Source of the DNA: Halictus rubicundus
Taxonomy: Eukaryota; Arthropoda; Insecta; Hymenoptera; Halictidae
Direction: 5' to 3'
Assembly: GCF_050948215.1 (NCBI RefSeq)
Contig: NC_135152.1
Location: 5,800,310 to 5,864,309 of the forward strand
Length of the DNA: 64,000 nt
In this document: positions 1 through 11,009 of the stretch, piece by piece
Layout of the letters: each line of letters starts with the position of its first letter
Numbering within the stretch: the first letter of the stretch is position 1
The notes under the pieces: model-generated
The model's input: the letters and a program-made list of their open reading frames with translations, nothing else
Told to the model about the DNA's origin: nothing
The model's database searches: none
Made by a program: the position numbers and the translations under genes

Positions 1-992
1 ACGAACGTCGCCAAGCTCGATTCTACGGAAGTTTCAAAATGGAGGATGATTCTCGATGGCTGAGGAACAGAATTAACCCTGCTGTTTTTTTCAGGGCTTC
101 ATCAACCCTCTTTCATATTTATTTCTGTCCTATTACAATTGTGCAATTATTTTGGATCTGGTTGTATCTTTACCCTCACAAAAATGTTAAAAGGGCTCTC
201 AATATATCTTGGAAGCTGCAGTAGTACGATTAATGTATTCAGTATTTATTTTCACCGAATTGGCAAATGAGAATCAATTAATCGAAGTAAAAAAATTCTC
301 CAAAAATCAAACGATCGCTAATTCTATGATCACTTTCTCAATTTCCGATCAGTAGTATCGAGCTGGCAATCGTTTGCACGTGTTGCTCTAAATTCGATGC
401 GCGCACGAATCATCGTCGCGAGGTCGAAAACCAAAGGAGATCCAGGAAAGCGTTTCACGGTCGAGCGAAAATATTCACCGGCTGGGTTACGCCACTGAGA
501 CCCTTCGGAAAGGTTGCCGGGTAACCCGAAGGTTGCATTTATACGAATTGTGGCGGAAGGAACCATTGTATAATCCAAGATGGCCTCCACCTCGGAGAGG
601 ATTATTATTGGCTAATACGAGGCAAGAGGCTCCGCCTTGGCTCACGGCTCGTGACGGGATGATTTATTGGGATTTCTGTCTGTTCGCCCCTGCGCTGCAA
701 CGAACATACCGTGTGCTAGCCTAGCTTCTAGGCGGCCCGGTATGCCTGGAACACTGCGATATTGGATTTCGACGTTTCGCCAAACTGCAGCTGCAACGGT
801 TTCTTCTCCGAGGTGGCCGGGACACACGGGACACGTCTCCATTCCGACTCGAATTCCTGTTTGCCTGACCCAATTTCCATTCACAGCTGTCCCAGGTTAT
901 GCTCCTTGCCGTAGAAATCGTCGCCGAGAACCCGGAAATCATTCTTTCACCCTCGTCACCGTCGAGAGCTTCATTCTTTTCTTACAAGAACT
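1..992. other. Gene-free stretch, mixed composition
   Basis: No splice-bounded or family-like reading frame is visible on either strand. The only local structure I see is at 502-532, where CCTTCGG pairs with CCGAAGG over a 17-base loop. The same spot carries a short direct repeat, AAGGTTGC at 510-517 and 529-536. Composition rises in GC from about 340 to 960 and is AT-rich before that. I infer plain non-coding DNA. Confidence 0.6.
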
Positions 993-1187
993 TTAACCCT
1001 CTGTGACGATGTGCAACTTCACGTGCACATTGTTCTTTGCATTTTTCATCCTATTCGTGATTAAAGAATTCTTTATTTGCAGTCTTGTAGTCTCTTCACT
1101 TCCGATTATGTTACCTAGTTCTTCGAACCCTTTTCATGTTGCACACATTTTTGTTCAGGCTTGAAAAATTTTGTTACAGAGGGTTAA
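993..1187. mobile_element. TTAA-flanked miniature element, CCCTCT ends (piggyBac-like)
   Basis: A 187-bp element (997-1183) lies between two TTAA copies (993-996 and 1184-1187). Its left end reads CCCTCTGTGAC. The complement of its right end reads CCCTCTGTAAC, so the terminal inverted repeats match at 10 of 11 bases. Just inside the left end, TGTGCA and TGCACA form a six-base stem. There is no open frame, so this is non-autonomous. Exact TTAA target duplication is a known property of piggyBac-superfamily elements; assignment to that group is inference. It resembles the element at 3942-4154 in layout (TTAA, a C-rich end and a subterminal hairpin). Confidence 0.7.
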
Positions 1188-1720
1188 ATTCTAAGATCGT
1201 CTCAGCTGTCTGTTACACTACAATTCGAAACGTAATTGAAACTTCCACATTGCCAAATGTATTTGTAGGACAGCCAGGAGGCGTCTCCCACACCATCGTT
1301 TACAACTTTTTTGGCTTCAGTGGAATTTGTATATTTTGGAGTCAGCTTGCTAAAAATACTCTGTTAAGAGCAAAGGGTTGACCTCTTCAAGGTAGAAGAA
1401 TAAAACGTTGTACACAGCCGTGGTAGCTAAGACGATCTTCAGGATAGGGATCATAGCTTGTTCCCCCTACTAGAATTACAATTGAAGTGGCGAACTGGGT
1501 GAAGATCAATATTGCGCATCGACAAGGATGTCTGTTGGATCAATTGGCGCGGTCTCCGAGGGCTATTCAAGGCCAAGGACGGTCTGATACGAATTGAGCG
1601 CATTAACTCCTAAATAGACAACACCCTCTGCGAAACTGCTGCACAATAGAATCTCTCGTCTAATCCATCCCGTCGTCAACTAACACAGAAACCTTAACGA
1701 ACTACGACGTTATCACAAAG
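1188..1720 (+). other. Gene-free stretch ending in a strong splice donor
   Basis: No recognisable protein. The stretch ends in CAAAG followed by GTAAGTATAT at 1721, close to an ideal 5' splice site. The frame that reads into the donor is open for only about 17 codons and has no ATG, so if this is an exon it is probably untranslated or the end of a longer unseen one. Confidence 0.4.
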
Positions 1721-2285
1721 GTAAGTATATGCAATACAGTGATTGCTCTATATATGTCGCCAAGACCTGGATGATAAATGTCGCGGAATTATCCCCACTA
1801 CCGTGGGGTATACCCCGAAGCTCGAGAGGTCTCGGACGCCGAGGAGTCTCCTGGACGATACACGACGCTGACAGGACCCGTGTTGTTGACATATATCGAG
1901 AATTCACCAGCATATTCATCTTCTTCGTTAATTGTCCAGCGAATTTTTTCTGCTATCATGGAGGACTCGAGTGAGTATCGGCAACGCAGAGTCTGAGGCA
2001 ACGAAACGCTCGCTGACCTTTGCCAATTCCGTTGTTGCAGGTGCATCCAGGTTGCCGAGGTGACCGACAAGGAGCAACATGGTTAATGGAGAAGGGAGAG
2101 AGAGACGATAGGGAAGGAAGAGACGGTTGGAGCAGAGAGCCTGGCAAGATAGAGGGGCTCGGTGGGAGGATGGCGGTCAGAATTTATGGCCGCTTTATCA
2201 CTTTACCGGCCTTGCCGCGTCTCCGTGAGGAGGGCAGGATCTCACGATGAACTTTGGCACTCGACTCCGCTGCACTCGACGAACG
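1721..2285 (+). other. Candidate intron (1721-2040) and exon (2041-2285)
   Basis: GTAAGT at 1721 is followed 320 bases later by a good acceptor: CTGAC (possible branch point, about 2012), a pyrimidine tract and TTGTTGCAG ending at 2040. The next good donor is AACG/GTGAGC at 2286. The 245-base block between them is open from the acceptor in the phase continuous with the upstream frame for about 70 codons, then hits TGA in the region of 2248-2250. The translation (VHPGCRGDRQG..., rich in Glu, Arg and Gly) matches no family I know. The splice signals are good but coding potential is weak, so a non-coding transcript or chance are both possible. A family B transposon fills most of the intron. Confidence 0.3.
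1735..1912. mobile_element. Family B miniature element, copy 1 (mariner-like)
   Basis: The left end after TA (1735-1736) reads CAGTGATTGCTCTATATATG, followed by TCGCCAAGACCTGGATGATAA. The right end near 1885-1910 is an imperfect inverted copy (GACATATATCGAGAATTCAC). Inside it, CCCCACTACCGTGGGGTATACCCC makes a small hairpin at about 1795-1818. The same left half recurs at 58932 and a reverse-orientation relative lies at 30268-30420. Length is about 174 bp with no open frame. TA flanks fit Tc1/mariner-type insertion; the right flank here is CA, so the duplication has decayed. Confidence 0.65.
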
Positions 2286-3075
2286 GTGAGCCCTCTAACT
2301 TTCTTGTTTACTCGCGTTTCGCCGGGGAGAGATTACGCGTACACCTGTTTCCTGCTTCTCCCTTTTTCCGGGCCTTCGATCCTGCAAACCGGGAATTAGG
2401 TTATGATCATTGCGCTCGTTCGGCGCTCGGAGGGAGCATTCCCCTTACAGCTGACGAAACAACCCCCTGAACTAGAATGTTCGACAAGGAGCCTTCGCTT
2501 TCAACGAATCGTTTCAAGAGAAATTAGTGTTAATTAGATTTCACTCGAGACAATTTATTGTATCGACACCTTCGTGTGAACATGATGTCTCCTAGATGGT
2601 CTACTTAGAGTATTCAAAGCGAGAAACGTTTCCTTTTAAGTTCTACTTTCCAAGAGAAGTTATTTCACAATTTATGCAATAAATGTGCACACACGCGCAC
2701 ACATCGACGATATATGTCCTGTTAGAGCAGGCTAGATGAAAGGATGCAGGACTCCACAGTTCTAGAGGTGCTCCAGGGTGCTCAGGCTTCACCTTACTCA
2801 TCCGGGACCTTCGCTAGCCCAGAGAATCCTCAAATCCTCTATCCCACGAAGAATCCTGATCTCCTAGAAAATTCAGGCGCTCAGCGTCGCGCACGGCTGC
2901 ATAACGCATAAAGTAACCCCCATTAGCAGACCATAAATCCAATCCCTGCGGCACCGTTGTTACGTATGAGCGTCGTTAGTGTTAATAGAGTGTTAATTGC
3001 TCCTATACCGCTCTCGATTCTGGTCAGGTGACGGAGCCCGGTGGTGGTGGTAGAAGACGCGAGACAGACGAGCCA
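2286..3075. other. Gene-free stretch
   Basis: A short acceptor-like CATTCCCCTTACAG ends at 2450. Together with the donor at 2286 it would delimit a 165-base intron, but nothing downstream looks coding. A short alternating CA tract lies near 2688-2702. The rest is ordinary mixed sequence. Confidence 0.5.
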
Positions 3076-3080
3076 AGAGA

Positions 3081-3136
<56 letters not shown>
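3076..3136. repeat. (GA)n microsatellite
   Basis: About 60 bases of almost pure GA/AG with a few AAG interruptions. It faces a (CT)n tract 100 bases downstream, so the two are inverted relative to each other. GAGAG words are the binding site of GAGA-type factors in insects; whether they act here is unknown. Confidence 0.95.
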
Positions 3137-3236
3137 TACTGAGCCATAGAGGATTCCCGGTTGCGTGTCATCCAGCTACTACTAGCGCCGTGCTTCTGCT
3201 ATTTTGCATAGGGAATACATCAATTTTCGGCGCTTC

Positions 3237-3238
<2 letters not shown>

Positions 3239-3289
<51 letters not shown>

Positions 3290-3300
3290 CGCTCTCTCCA
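3239..3300. repeat. (CT)n microsatellite
   Basis: Pure TC from 3241 to about 3286, then interrupted CT to 3300. It is the inverted partner of the GA tract at 3076-3136. Reading frames through it give only Ser-Leu or Arg-Glu runs. Confidence 0.95.
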
Positions 3301-3941
3301 GCTGACTGTCTCTGTCTTCGCGCTAGCCACCCCCGCAGGGCTCATCCCCAAACTGAACTTCCGGCACGCACAACTTCCCCCCCCCCCACCAGCTGCGTCG
3401 GACCGGTTCGCGAAACCGTAATTCGCATCGAAGATAATTGATATCGCGGCCGACCGCTTCCCTCTCGATGATCGCGGCCCGTTTCCGTGACGTCTGTCCC
3501 CCGCGATCATCGGCCGCGATTTACTGCGCTCGAACGGGCCTGCGCCATGATCGAGACAATTGTCACGGATTCGCGGTTGTTCGACGCCCAGGAACCAACG
3601 TGTTTCGCTCTGATACGCGCCCTTCGAGCGATTTCCAGCTCCTCTGGCATCCTAATCCACCTACACTTAGGCACGATAGTCTCGGCGACGATGATCTAGG
3701 CCTTGGACCCCTCAGGAAGTTGCAGAAACGATCAAAGAAAGTCCTTGAGTAGGGCTAGTGTTGACCCTCGTGCATTTCAGTAGCGATTTTTCCTTAAAGT
3801 TTTTCCTTAAAATTTTTGACACACCCATTATGTACATATAAGATTAAAAGATTATATTTCAACCACGTTTGCACCATGTTTCGAAGAAATACGTCTTACA
3901 ATACTCTACAATGCTTAGAAGAAAGAAATCAAACATTTTAT
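3301..3941. other. Gene-free stretch, GC-rich then AT-rich
   Basis: GC-rich up to about 3740, with an 11-base poly-C run near 3379-3389, then AT-rich. Short overlapping frames exist but have no splice context or recognisable motif. Confidence 0.5.
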
Positions 3942-4154
3942 TTAACCCCTTGCCCTACGATATCGAGTCACACTCGTGATGAATATTCTGAACAGAGTGT
4001 AATAAATATGTATGGTATTAATTTCCTTTAAATCGAAATAATATTCTATTTTGTTGTAGTTGATATATATTCTTTAGAAAAAAAATTCTGTTCTGAACGA
4101 TGAAGAACTTCTAATCATTATAATCACAAAATAAATAGTAGTGAAAGGGGTTAA
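3942..4154. mobile_element. TTAA-flanked miniature element, CCCCTT ends (piggyBac-like)
   Basis: A 205-bp element (3946-4150) sits between TTAA at 3942-3945 and 4151-4154. The left end is CCCCTTGCCCTAC; the complement of the right end is CCCCTTTCACTAC, matching at 11 of 13 bases. Next to the left end, CGAGT-CAC-ACTCG is a perfect small hairpin. The interior is AT-rich with no useful frame. It shares its layout with the element at 993-1187. Confidence 0.7.
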
Positions 4155-5384
4155 GAGAATGTTGTATGTAAATGAAAAAAGGGGTGAGTTTTCCACCAGG
4201 AGAACCTGTGAGGGCGAATTTGAAAATGGCTTGGCATAGTGACTTTGCAAAGACTATCACACGGTTCATTTGTCTAAAGTATTAGCAAAATGTTTACATA
4301 TTGTCTAGAATATTTAGAATCAACCCCTAACTTCATAATATCGTACCGAACCCTTGACCTCAAGCAGAATTAAAATACTGATCTTGCTAATTTCCTTTAA
4401 AACGATACCCTAACAGATAAATCTATACAGAAAATTTCATTCAGCATATCAACCCCTAAATTCGCAAACATTCGTCTAACAATCCTCTAAAACTGCTGCC
4501 CTTATCGTAGTCATACAACACAAAAATCCATTCAATTTCGCTTCGGCAATTTACCAGGAAAATTCAAACCGACGTCCACCGCCAGAAAGACAATGTTCAC
4601 GCTTAGGGTAGACGAGGTAGATGGTGTAGAGGGTATCCCCGACGCCGGAATATTCAAAGTCGAAGCTCAAACCGTTGGAGAACGGTTGCAGGCCAGGTCC
4701 GGATCATTCGGTGCCTTGGTGTAGGAGCTAGAATACATAACGTAGAACGGCACATAAATCAATAATATCGCCGCCCCCTCTCCTTCGTTTCCTCCCCCGG
4801 GACAGCCACCCCCGCAACCCTCAACCAACCCCCTCGACACACCACGTCTCTCCTCGTGCAAACGCGACGCCGGCGTCTCTCTCGCAATCAATGTTCGCGT
4901 CTAAAGCGTCACAAACAATATATGACCTCCGGGCGCTCGCCGATTAATACATCCTGTCGCGTGCGCGCAAAAGTATTTCCATGACTTAATTAACGAATCA
5001 ATCGGAACACCGGCACCAACGAACGCCCCGAGAATTATTCGACGATTGTACGCACGATAAGATCGCACCGCCGACGCCGCCGACGCCGCGGTCGCGATCG
5101 ATACATCAAAATTATTGGAAAACCCTTTGTGCTGGGCTCGGTACTGTCTACGATTGGTCATTGTCACTGTCTTGTCTCTTGTTGTGCGCAGTTGGTCGGA
5201 AAGGTCTCGCAACTCTCGGATTGGTTACTATCAATTAATTCTGACTGGTATTGTCTTGGAGTTGCCATGAGAATTTTGCAGGAATCGTGTGACGCATTTT
5301 CCGGGAAATTTTTGTTATTAACATACTGTACTGTTATCATATTGCGCTATTATCTACGGGATACGAATACTGGGAAATGTCCTA
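4155..5384. other. Gene-free stretch
   Basis: AT-rich to about 4620, then GC-richer. The phrase ATCAACCCCTAA occurs near 4319 and 4447 and may mark an old duplication. A CCGCCGACG-type short repeat lies at about 5068-5090. No exon-like segment was seen. Confidence 0.5.
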
Positions 5385-5855
5385 AATAATTTTCCTTGGA
5401 GGTACTATAGGTCTTTCGTACTTTACTGGCAATTTCTATTAGTAACGTATAATACTGAATTACTATCTATTTAAATTGAATACTAAGCAGTGTCAAAAGT
5501 AGAGGAGATATTGATAGGTTAAATCCTAAATGCCTAAGAGCACTGATTGCTAGCATTAAGGTGACAATAATTGCCTATAATTTTCCTTGAAACTACTGTA
5601 GACCTTTCCTAACATATTTCATATTTTCCTTGCAATTTTTACTATTAGCAATAATAGTGCACTACTGCCTGTTCAAAGCGAGTACCAGGCAGTGCCAAAA
5701 ATAGAGATATTGATGGGTTAAATCCTAAATGACTAAAAGCACAGATTTCCAACTTTAAAGTGACAATAATTGGCTATAATTCTTCTCGGAGCTGCTACAG
5801 GCGTTTGGTATAATATTTTACACTTTTCTTACACTTGTTATGGTTGACAACGGTC
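5385..5855. repeat. Tandem array, unit about 190-199 bp, 2.4 copies
   Basis: TTTCCTTG followed by a GGTCTTTC/GACCTTTCC segment starts at about 5390, 5582 and (decayed) 5780. The internal words GGTTAAATCCTAAATG recur at 5517 and 5716, and GTGACAATAATTG near 5561 and 5760. The copies differ by many substitutions and small indels, so the array is old. There is no conserved frame across units. Confidence 0.75.
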
Positions 5856-7075
5856 AAAAGGTTGTACGCTGCAGTAAACGTGTTAGCCAACAAATCCTAG
5901 AAAAATGTCTGGAAGCCAAGTACGTTCCCCGGTCATCTTAACGTCGAAACCCGGCTCGTCACCCTAAACTCATGGCGAAGCGAACTCGCAGCATGCACGG
6001 GGCTGTCTATTAACGCTTCGGTGGCGAAGTTAGGGTAGAAACTTCTCCCGGTTTCCGCGGAGTTCCATGCTGTACGTGTCGTCGATACGGAAAGGCTAAA
6101 TGCAAAACCTTGTAAGGGGAGATGGTCTCGAGTTCCGACAGGCCAACAAAACATCCTCGCAATTAGCCGTATATTTCGATGACACCGGTGTGCAGTATCC
6201 CCGTGGGGTTTTAAGGGGAGGGGAAGGGGGTGTTAAAGGGGTGAGAGAGCCGAGCCTCGTGGCACGTCCGCTAATTTTCGTATCTGTACCTTTCAACCCC
6301 CGGTGTCCGCCTTGACCGATTCGACGTTTGACCGGCGCAAAGTAAATAATCAAACAAACCGGTTAAATAATAGAAACCATCCCCGGATTTATGTTCCGGC
6401 GAATTGAGCCTGCAGATTGAGCCGATCGGCAGCGTCGGCGGTGGAGGAGGGTGGGGGTAGGAGAGGAACGGGTTGCTGGGAAATTCGTCGGACGAAATTG
6501 AAAAGTGGCCGAGAGATATGCCCCCGGACGCATATCGGTAGGCAGATGGATGAGGAGAACGGGTCCGAACAGGGGATTGAAACGGACAAACGGACGTGAA
6601 AAAATATCCCGGCCCGATCGACTGAAAAGTGCTCACCGATCCGGGCAAAACCGTGTTTTTCTTTTTTTTTTTTTTGTTCGCGAGCGAGCAAGCTTCGTGT
6701 TTTCGCGCGTCGTTCGCCGCTTCTAAGGGAGAAGTTATTGCGATGAATTATGCCAGGGGACACACCGTGCCGCGACGGCGCTTTGTTGATTTTTGCGCGA
6801 AGCTTGACGGGATTTCTCGCGATTGACGGCGCCGGACAGCGTCTGTCGCTCATGGAGGTCGGGCACGTTCGACTTAGCGAGATGTATTCTCTTCTCGCCT
6901 GTCGACAAATTTTTTAGTATACCATACATTCAGCGTACTATGCAGTTTGCGCCGGGGATTTGCTGCATCGTGTCGTTGTCACGATTGTATGTTTGTTTGC
7001 GATGCACTGGGCGGTTTGGATTGTCGCGGGAGCCACCAATCTGTTGAAGTATAATACACGTTTCGTTTGTTCCAG
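5856..7075. other. Gene-free stretch with G-rich and poly-T runs
   Basis: G-rich purine runs occur at 6215-6245 and 6440-6465. A run of 14 T lies at 6662-6675. Frames on both strands in 6100-6850 overlap each other and have no motif. The stretch ends in a pyrimidine-rich acceptor (TTCGTTTGTTCCAG, ending at 7075). Confidence 0.5.
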
Positions 7076-7302
7076 GTGGCGGAGGCTGGAATCAGTTCGA
7101 CGAAGATGCTAACGGATTATGCTGTTTTCGAACGAGATTGGGACTCGCATGGAGATTAGCGTGTGACGATCGGGGAGCTTCTGGTGGTTTTAACCGGGGC
7201 AGATTAGAGTGCAAGCTGAGCATCAGTCAGCTTTTTACTGGTTTGCGAAATCTGCCGGAAGTGATGAATCCTGTCACATTTTGTACAGATTATAGGGTGT
7301 AA
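7076..7302 (+). other. Candidate 3' exon after a strong acceptor
   Basis: CACGTTTCGTTTGTTCCAG ends at 7075. From 7078 one frame stays open for 74 codons to TAA at 7300-7302; it begins GGGWNQFDEDANG and ends VTFCTDYRV. There is no internal low complexity. I recognise no family, no AATAAA is obvious nearby, and another phase is also open for 27 codons. The call rests only on the splice-site context and openness, and chance is quite possible. Confidence 0.2.
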
Positions 7303-7609
7303 CGTGAAGGTGGCAGGCGACATATGAGTCACTCTACTCGCCGGCATCTACCAGAGTTCTACCATTTTATATTTCCGTGTCATTTAACTGGGACGCTGCC
7401 ACTCTCGCGGCAAAAATTCGGTAATTCTGACTAACTTTCCGTTAATGATGGTCTTAAGAATGCTGGCTTACCTTTTCCAATTGTCATTCAATTTTGGGTT
7501 GCGAGATTTAATTAGAATTATACATTCTCGAACCTGATTCTTTGATATTTGATCGATCCTCTCGTTGGATACAACATAAACGATTAATAATCAAAATTGG
7601 CTGCTAGAA
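7303..7609. other. Gene-free stretch before the tandem array
   Basis: Mixed then AT-rich sequence without recognisable structure. It leads into the decayed tandem array that starts at about 7610. Confidence 0.5.
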
Positions 7610-8735
7610 AATTGGAATATAGAAGGATAGATTATAATCCTGAGTCAAAACCCACAGGCTCGAGTCTTGTAAAGATTAATGCCTGATTTATGTAATACAA
7701 TTATCGTTCTTGTCATTTTACTATTAGCGACGATCTGGACTTGCTGGTGTTTGAATAGATTCAACAATAATTTGATAAAATAGACTAACAGGGGTTAGAT
7801 AAGCTAGATGACAGTCGAAGAATGATTAGAAGCAGTTTAAAACGTCCATCGAGTCTCGTCGTCCCAGGATTGATACCTAAAATTATCGTAAGATGATTTA
7901 ATAGCGATTAACAACAACCTGAGCCTGAACGTCCTCAATATATTCGATTACTATTTAACAAAACAGCCTAAAAGAATTCGACCAAGCTACGCAACAGCTG
8001 AAGGGCGATTAGGCACATCCTAGAACGATCATGAAGTCCCACCAACCAAGAATTCACATTTAGAAGCATCGTATAATCACCTAATCACCGTAAGAAACAA
8101 CCTAAACCAGCAGTTCTATGCTTGAACTCAATTATTACTTGGCAAAACGAGCTAAAAGAATCGAAATAACAGCATGCTAGTCGAAGACGGATTAGACGCA
8201 GCTTAGAATGATCTTAAAGTTTCACTAGCCAAGGACTAATGTCTAAACCAATCGCATGATGATCTAATTACCATTATCAGCAACCGTGGATCTGCAGTTC
8301 ACTAAATGCGATTATCATTTGATCAAAGACGACTGGGAGGAACGCAACATGGCAGTCGAAGAAGGATTAATCACAGCTTAGAGTAGTCTTGAAGCCGCAT
8401 CACCTGAGGATTCACACCTGAAACCACTGTACAATCTTCTAATTATCATTACGAGCAACCTGGATCTACAGTTCGCGAACGAATCCAACAATTATTCGAC
8501 AAGACGACCAAAAACGATTGATACGAACTGGATGGTAGCTGAAGAGCGATTAGACACAGCTTAGAACGATCTCGAAGTCTTCCCCCCTCCCACCCATCAC
8601 AGTATAATCATCTAATTACCATTATCGACAGCCTGGATCTGCAGTTCACGAATAAATCCAATTATTACCCGATCGGATCACAAAAAGGATTCGGAACAGC
8701 AACGTGGTTGTCGAAGAGAGATTAGATGGAGATTA
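7610..8735. repeat. Decayed tandem array, unit about 180 bp, 6-7 copies
   Basis: The landmark GTCGAAG/GCTGAAG followed by GATTAGA-CAGCTTAGAACGAT starts at 7814, 7997, 8180, 8355, 8538 and 8710, giving spacings of 183, 183, 175, 183 and 172. A weaker first unit begins near 7619. Each unit also holds a TCTAATTACCATTATC word, CCTGGATCTGCAGTTC and GAATCCAATTATTA in the same order. Divergence between units is high, so this is an old, no longer homogenised satellite-like block. No reading frame is kept, and I do not recognise the unit. Confidence 0.85.
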
Positions 8736-8943
8736 GAGCGATGATCTAGCGGAGCGGGGCACGTGGTCGAGCGGAAGTCGATCGAGGATCGCGAGGGTAC
8801 TGTCGGGACCCGTTCGAAATTGGCGCCGTTTCGGAGGTGGCTGGCAGCCATTAGGTTGCCCCCGTGACATTCGAGGGAGAGGATGATGGTTCCATCGAGT
8901 AGGTAGTGCCTAGACGGGGCTCCACCCAGCACTTAGTTCACGT

Positions 8944-9001
8944 CGTGACTGTGGCCCGGGGCACGGCCGTTTCCAGGGTACAGTCACGCCCCTGCCGTGC
9001 C
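8944..9001 (+). other. Potential H-type pseudoknot
   Basis: Two perfect complementary pairs interleave. CGTGACTGT (8944-8952) pairs with ACAGTCACG (8980-8988). GGCACGGC (8960-8967) pairs with GCCGTGCC (8994-9001). The order stem 1, stem 2, stem 1', stem 2' is that of an H-type pseudoknot if transcribed, or two alternative hairpins. It lies just past the 180-bp array. No gene or known RNA family is attached. Confidence 0.4.
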
Positions 9002-9275
9002 GGTACTGTACTCCGATTCGCTGGCCCATATCTCATCTGGTCCATCGCATTAGCCTAATCTGCCAACTACGAGAGGAATAGAGGGATGTGAAAAAACAAC
9101 CGGGGAACACAAAAAAAAAAACAGGAGCAAAAAGAAAAAACGCGGCCATCAATGGCTACCCCCGCCGACGCGAAATCGCTTGGCGAGGTGCTGCCACCTT
9201 CGCGGACGAATCGTGAACGCTACCGATCGATGTTTCCTTTTTTTTGTCCACTCTTTCCCTCTCCTTTCTCCTACC

Positions 9276-9297
9276 CTCTCTCTCTCTCTCTCTCTCC
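9276..9297. repeat. (CT)n microsatellite
   Basis: A short CT tract directly upstream of TTTTTAACAG. It would serve as the pyrimidine tract of the 3' splice site at 9312. It is preceded by general pyrimidine-rich sequence from 9235. Confidence 0.9.
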
Positions 9298-9312
9298 CTG
9301 TCTTTTTAACAG

Positions 9313-9516
9313 GACGTTACCTGGAACATTTTCCGCGTGCAAGTCCCGCTTCGATTCCTTGATATTCCGGGGAATATCCTTTGATCCGCGACGCGGACAC
9401 CATCCGCGATTTGATGACTACAACCCCCGATTTTTCATTGTTATCGAACGGGCCCCTGAGTCATCGGAACGATATCCGCGCCACGAGTAGAATCTGGAAA
9501 ACGCGGATTCCTCCAG
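9313..9516 (+). other. Candidate exon with acceptor and donor
   Basis: The acceptor is a CT tract, then CTTTTTAACAG ending at 9312. The donor is CTCCAG/GTAATT at 9517. One phase is open from the acceptor for 59 codons to TAG at 9488-9490 (starting TLPGTFSACKSRF, ending SSERYPRHE), so it would be a terminal coding exon or an untranslated one. The other two phases stop within 25 codons. No family recognised. An ATG in a fair context at 9152 reads into the CT tract in the same frame, but nothing supports it as a start. Confidence 0.22.
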
Positions 9517-10860
9517 GTAATTCCTTTTTCAGATCTATTTCATTGTGAATTGGATCGTTTGGGGTAGTTTGATCTCATTTTTTTTTTCTTTTTGGAGTAT
9601 CTATACGATTTCCCGCTGACGTCAATTTCACTTTAGTGGATTTTAAGGAGAATCTCATCTTCAGTCTGTTTGATCGAGTCTCGGATCATGCAGTTCAGTT
9701 TGATTTTTCAGTTTTGGAGTATGTATTCAATTTTTCAGCGCTTACGGTAATTTCACTTTTTTGGTTTTGGCATTGGTTTTTGCTTTTTGGTTTGCAGCAT
9801 GGCTTTTCAAACTTTCGTTAAGGTAATATAATATTTGACATATTTTTTTTTTGTTACACGTTTCTATGGTCTTATTGATGTACACTAGTCCTTGCGCCGC
9901 CATCTTGTAAGTGAATTAAACTTTACAGACTTTTATGCCGCTTAGTGCTGTTCCATGATCTTCAATTTGTAGTTTGCTATTTTTTACTCTGTGACAATGT
10001 TTAATTAAATAGTATTGCTGCTTGTATGATTTTATTTCTGTGCAATTCTTTTTGTGCCGATATCTTTTCAATGAAACTTGCCGATACTCTCGTTTTTAAG
10101 GGTACAAGTCCCAATAGAATGTTTAGAAATGATTCTAGGATTTCGATAAAAGAACAAGAACTATGTTTTTGCTGTTAACACTCCAATTTTAGAAAAACGT
10201 AGTGCTAGCAAAGTATAATTAGAAAATGTACAGAGTCACTTTGAGGTTGCAGACACTCAAATCTTTGCCTGAAACAAGTAATGGGATTTTTTCTTATTAA
10301 ATTCTCGAAAGTTTCTAGTTAAACCTCTGAATTGTTTAAATAAATCACTGTTTCTTGTGGAGAGATGTGAACTTTCACTGCTACTGTGCTTAAAATTACA
10401 AAACGCATACTAGACTCTACCCTCGCAATTTATTTATGGACCTCCACTTAATTTTCTTCTGTTCGAACAAAAAATCGCGAGTATACTACTGAAATCTAAC
10501 AACCGTCGTATTTCTTGCATACAAATCGCACACCATGCTGCACACCATAAACGAACATCTCCGGCAAAGTTACCCAATGTTTTCATGCTACTTTCGCGTT
10601 GGTGAATCGGCAAAAAGGCACATCTTTTCGCAACGATAATCAACAATATCCCGACCACAAAGTGACTTCAAACAATTTCAATATCCACCTGGTATTCTTA
10701 TTACCGAATCAATAAAACACCGTGACCATGTCGAAGCCTGATCGGCCATAAACCGCGTCATTGTTTCGCCGTTCGGCGATCGCATTAAAACGATACAATG
10801 ATCGTCGTTCGTCTCGACGAACCCAGTTTGAAAAAGATTTGACATCGCGTCCAAGCAATA
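9517..10860. other. Gene-free AT-rich stretch
   Basis: Low-complexity T-rich sequence to about 9860, followed by AT-rich DNA. Except for the YY1-like word at 9896 I see no motif, repeat unit or exon. Confidence 0.55.
9896..9907 (-). promoter_or_regulatory. YY1/Pleiohomeotic-type motif
   Basis: GCCGCCATCTTG is the reverse complement of CAAGATGGCGGC, the classic YY1/Pho core in its strong form. It is immediately followed by GTAAGTG, a donor-like word. The YY1/Pho consensus is established; activity here is untested, and one site carries little weight on its own. Confidence 0.3.
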
Positions 10861-11009
10861 AACTTTTTATAGAGCACGTTAGGAACACGGTCTCGGTGCG
10901 GTCTGCGCGTCAGTTTGCGTTTCACGTCGGACGAGGAAGCAGCGTGCTGTGACGTCGCCTGGCTTGGACCTTTCCAAACATCCGCTTCGAAACATCCTCC
11001 TCGGAATCG
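10861..11009 (+). promoter_or_regulatory. Candidate 5' exon / promoter
   Basis: A TCAGTT initiator-like word lies at 10910-10915. It is followed by GC-rich sequence and an excellent donor, AATCG/GTGAGTACG, at 11010. A TTTATAGAG at about 10866 is TATA-like but some 15 bases too far upstream for a standard TATA-initiator spacing. No ATG-led frame reaches the donor with a protein-like sequence, so a non-coding first exon is the only reading that fits. Evidence is weak. Confidence 0.2.
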
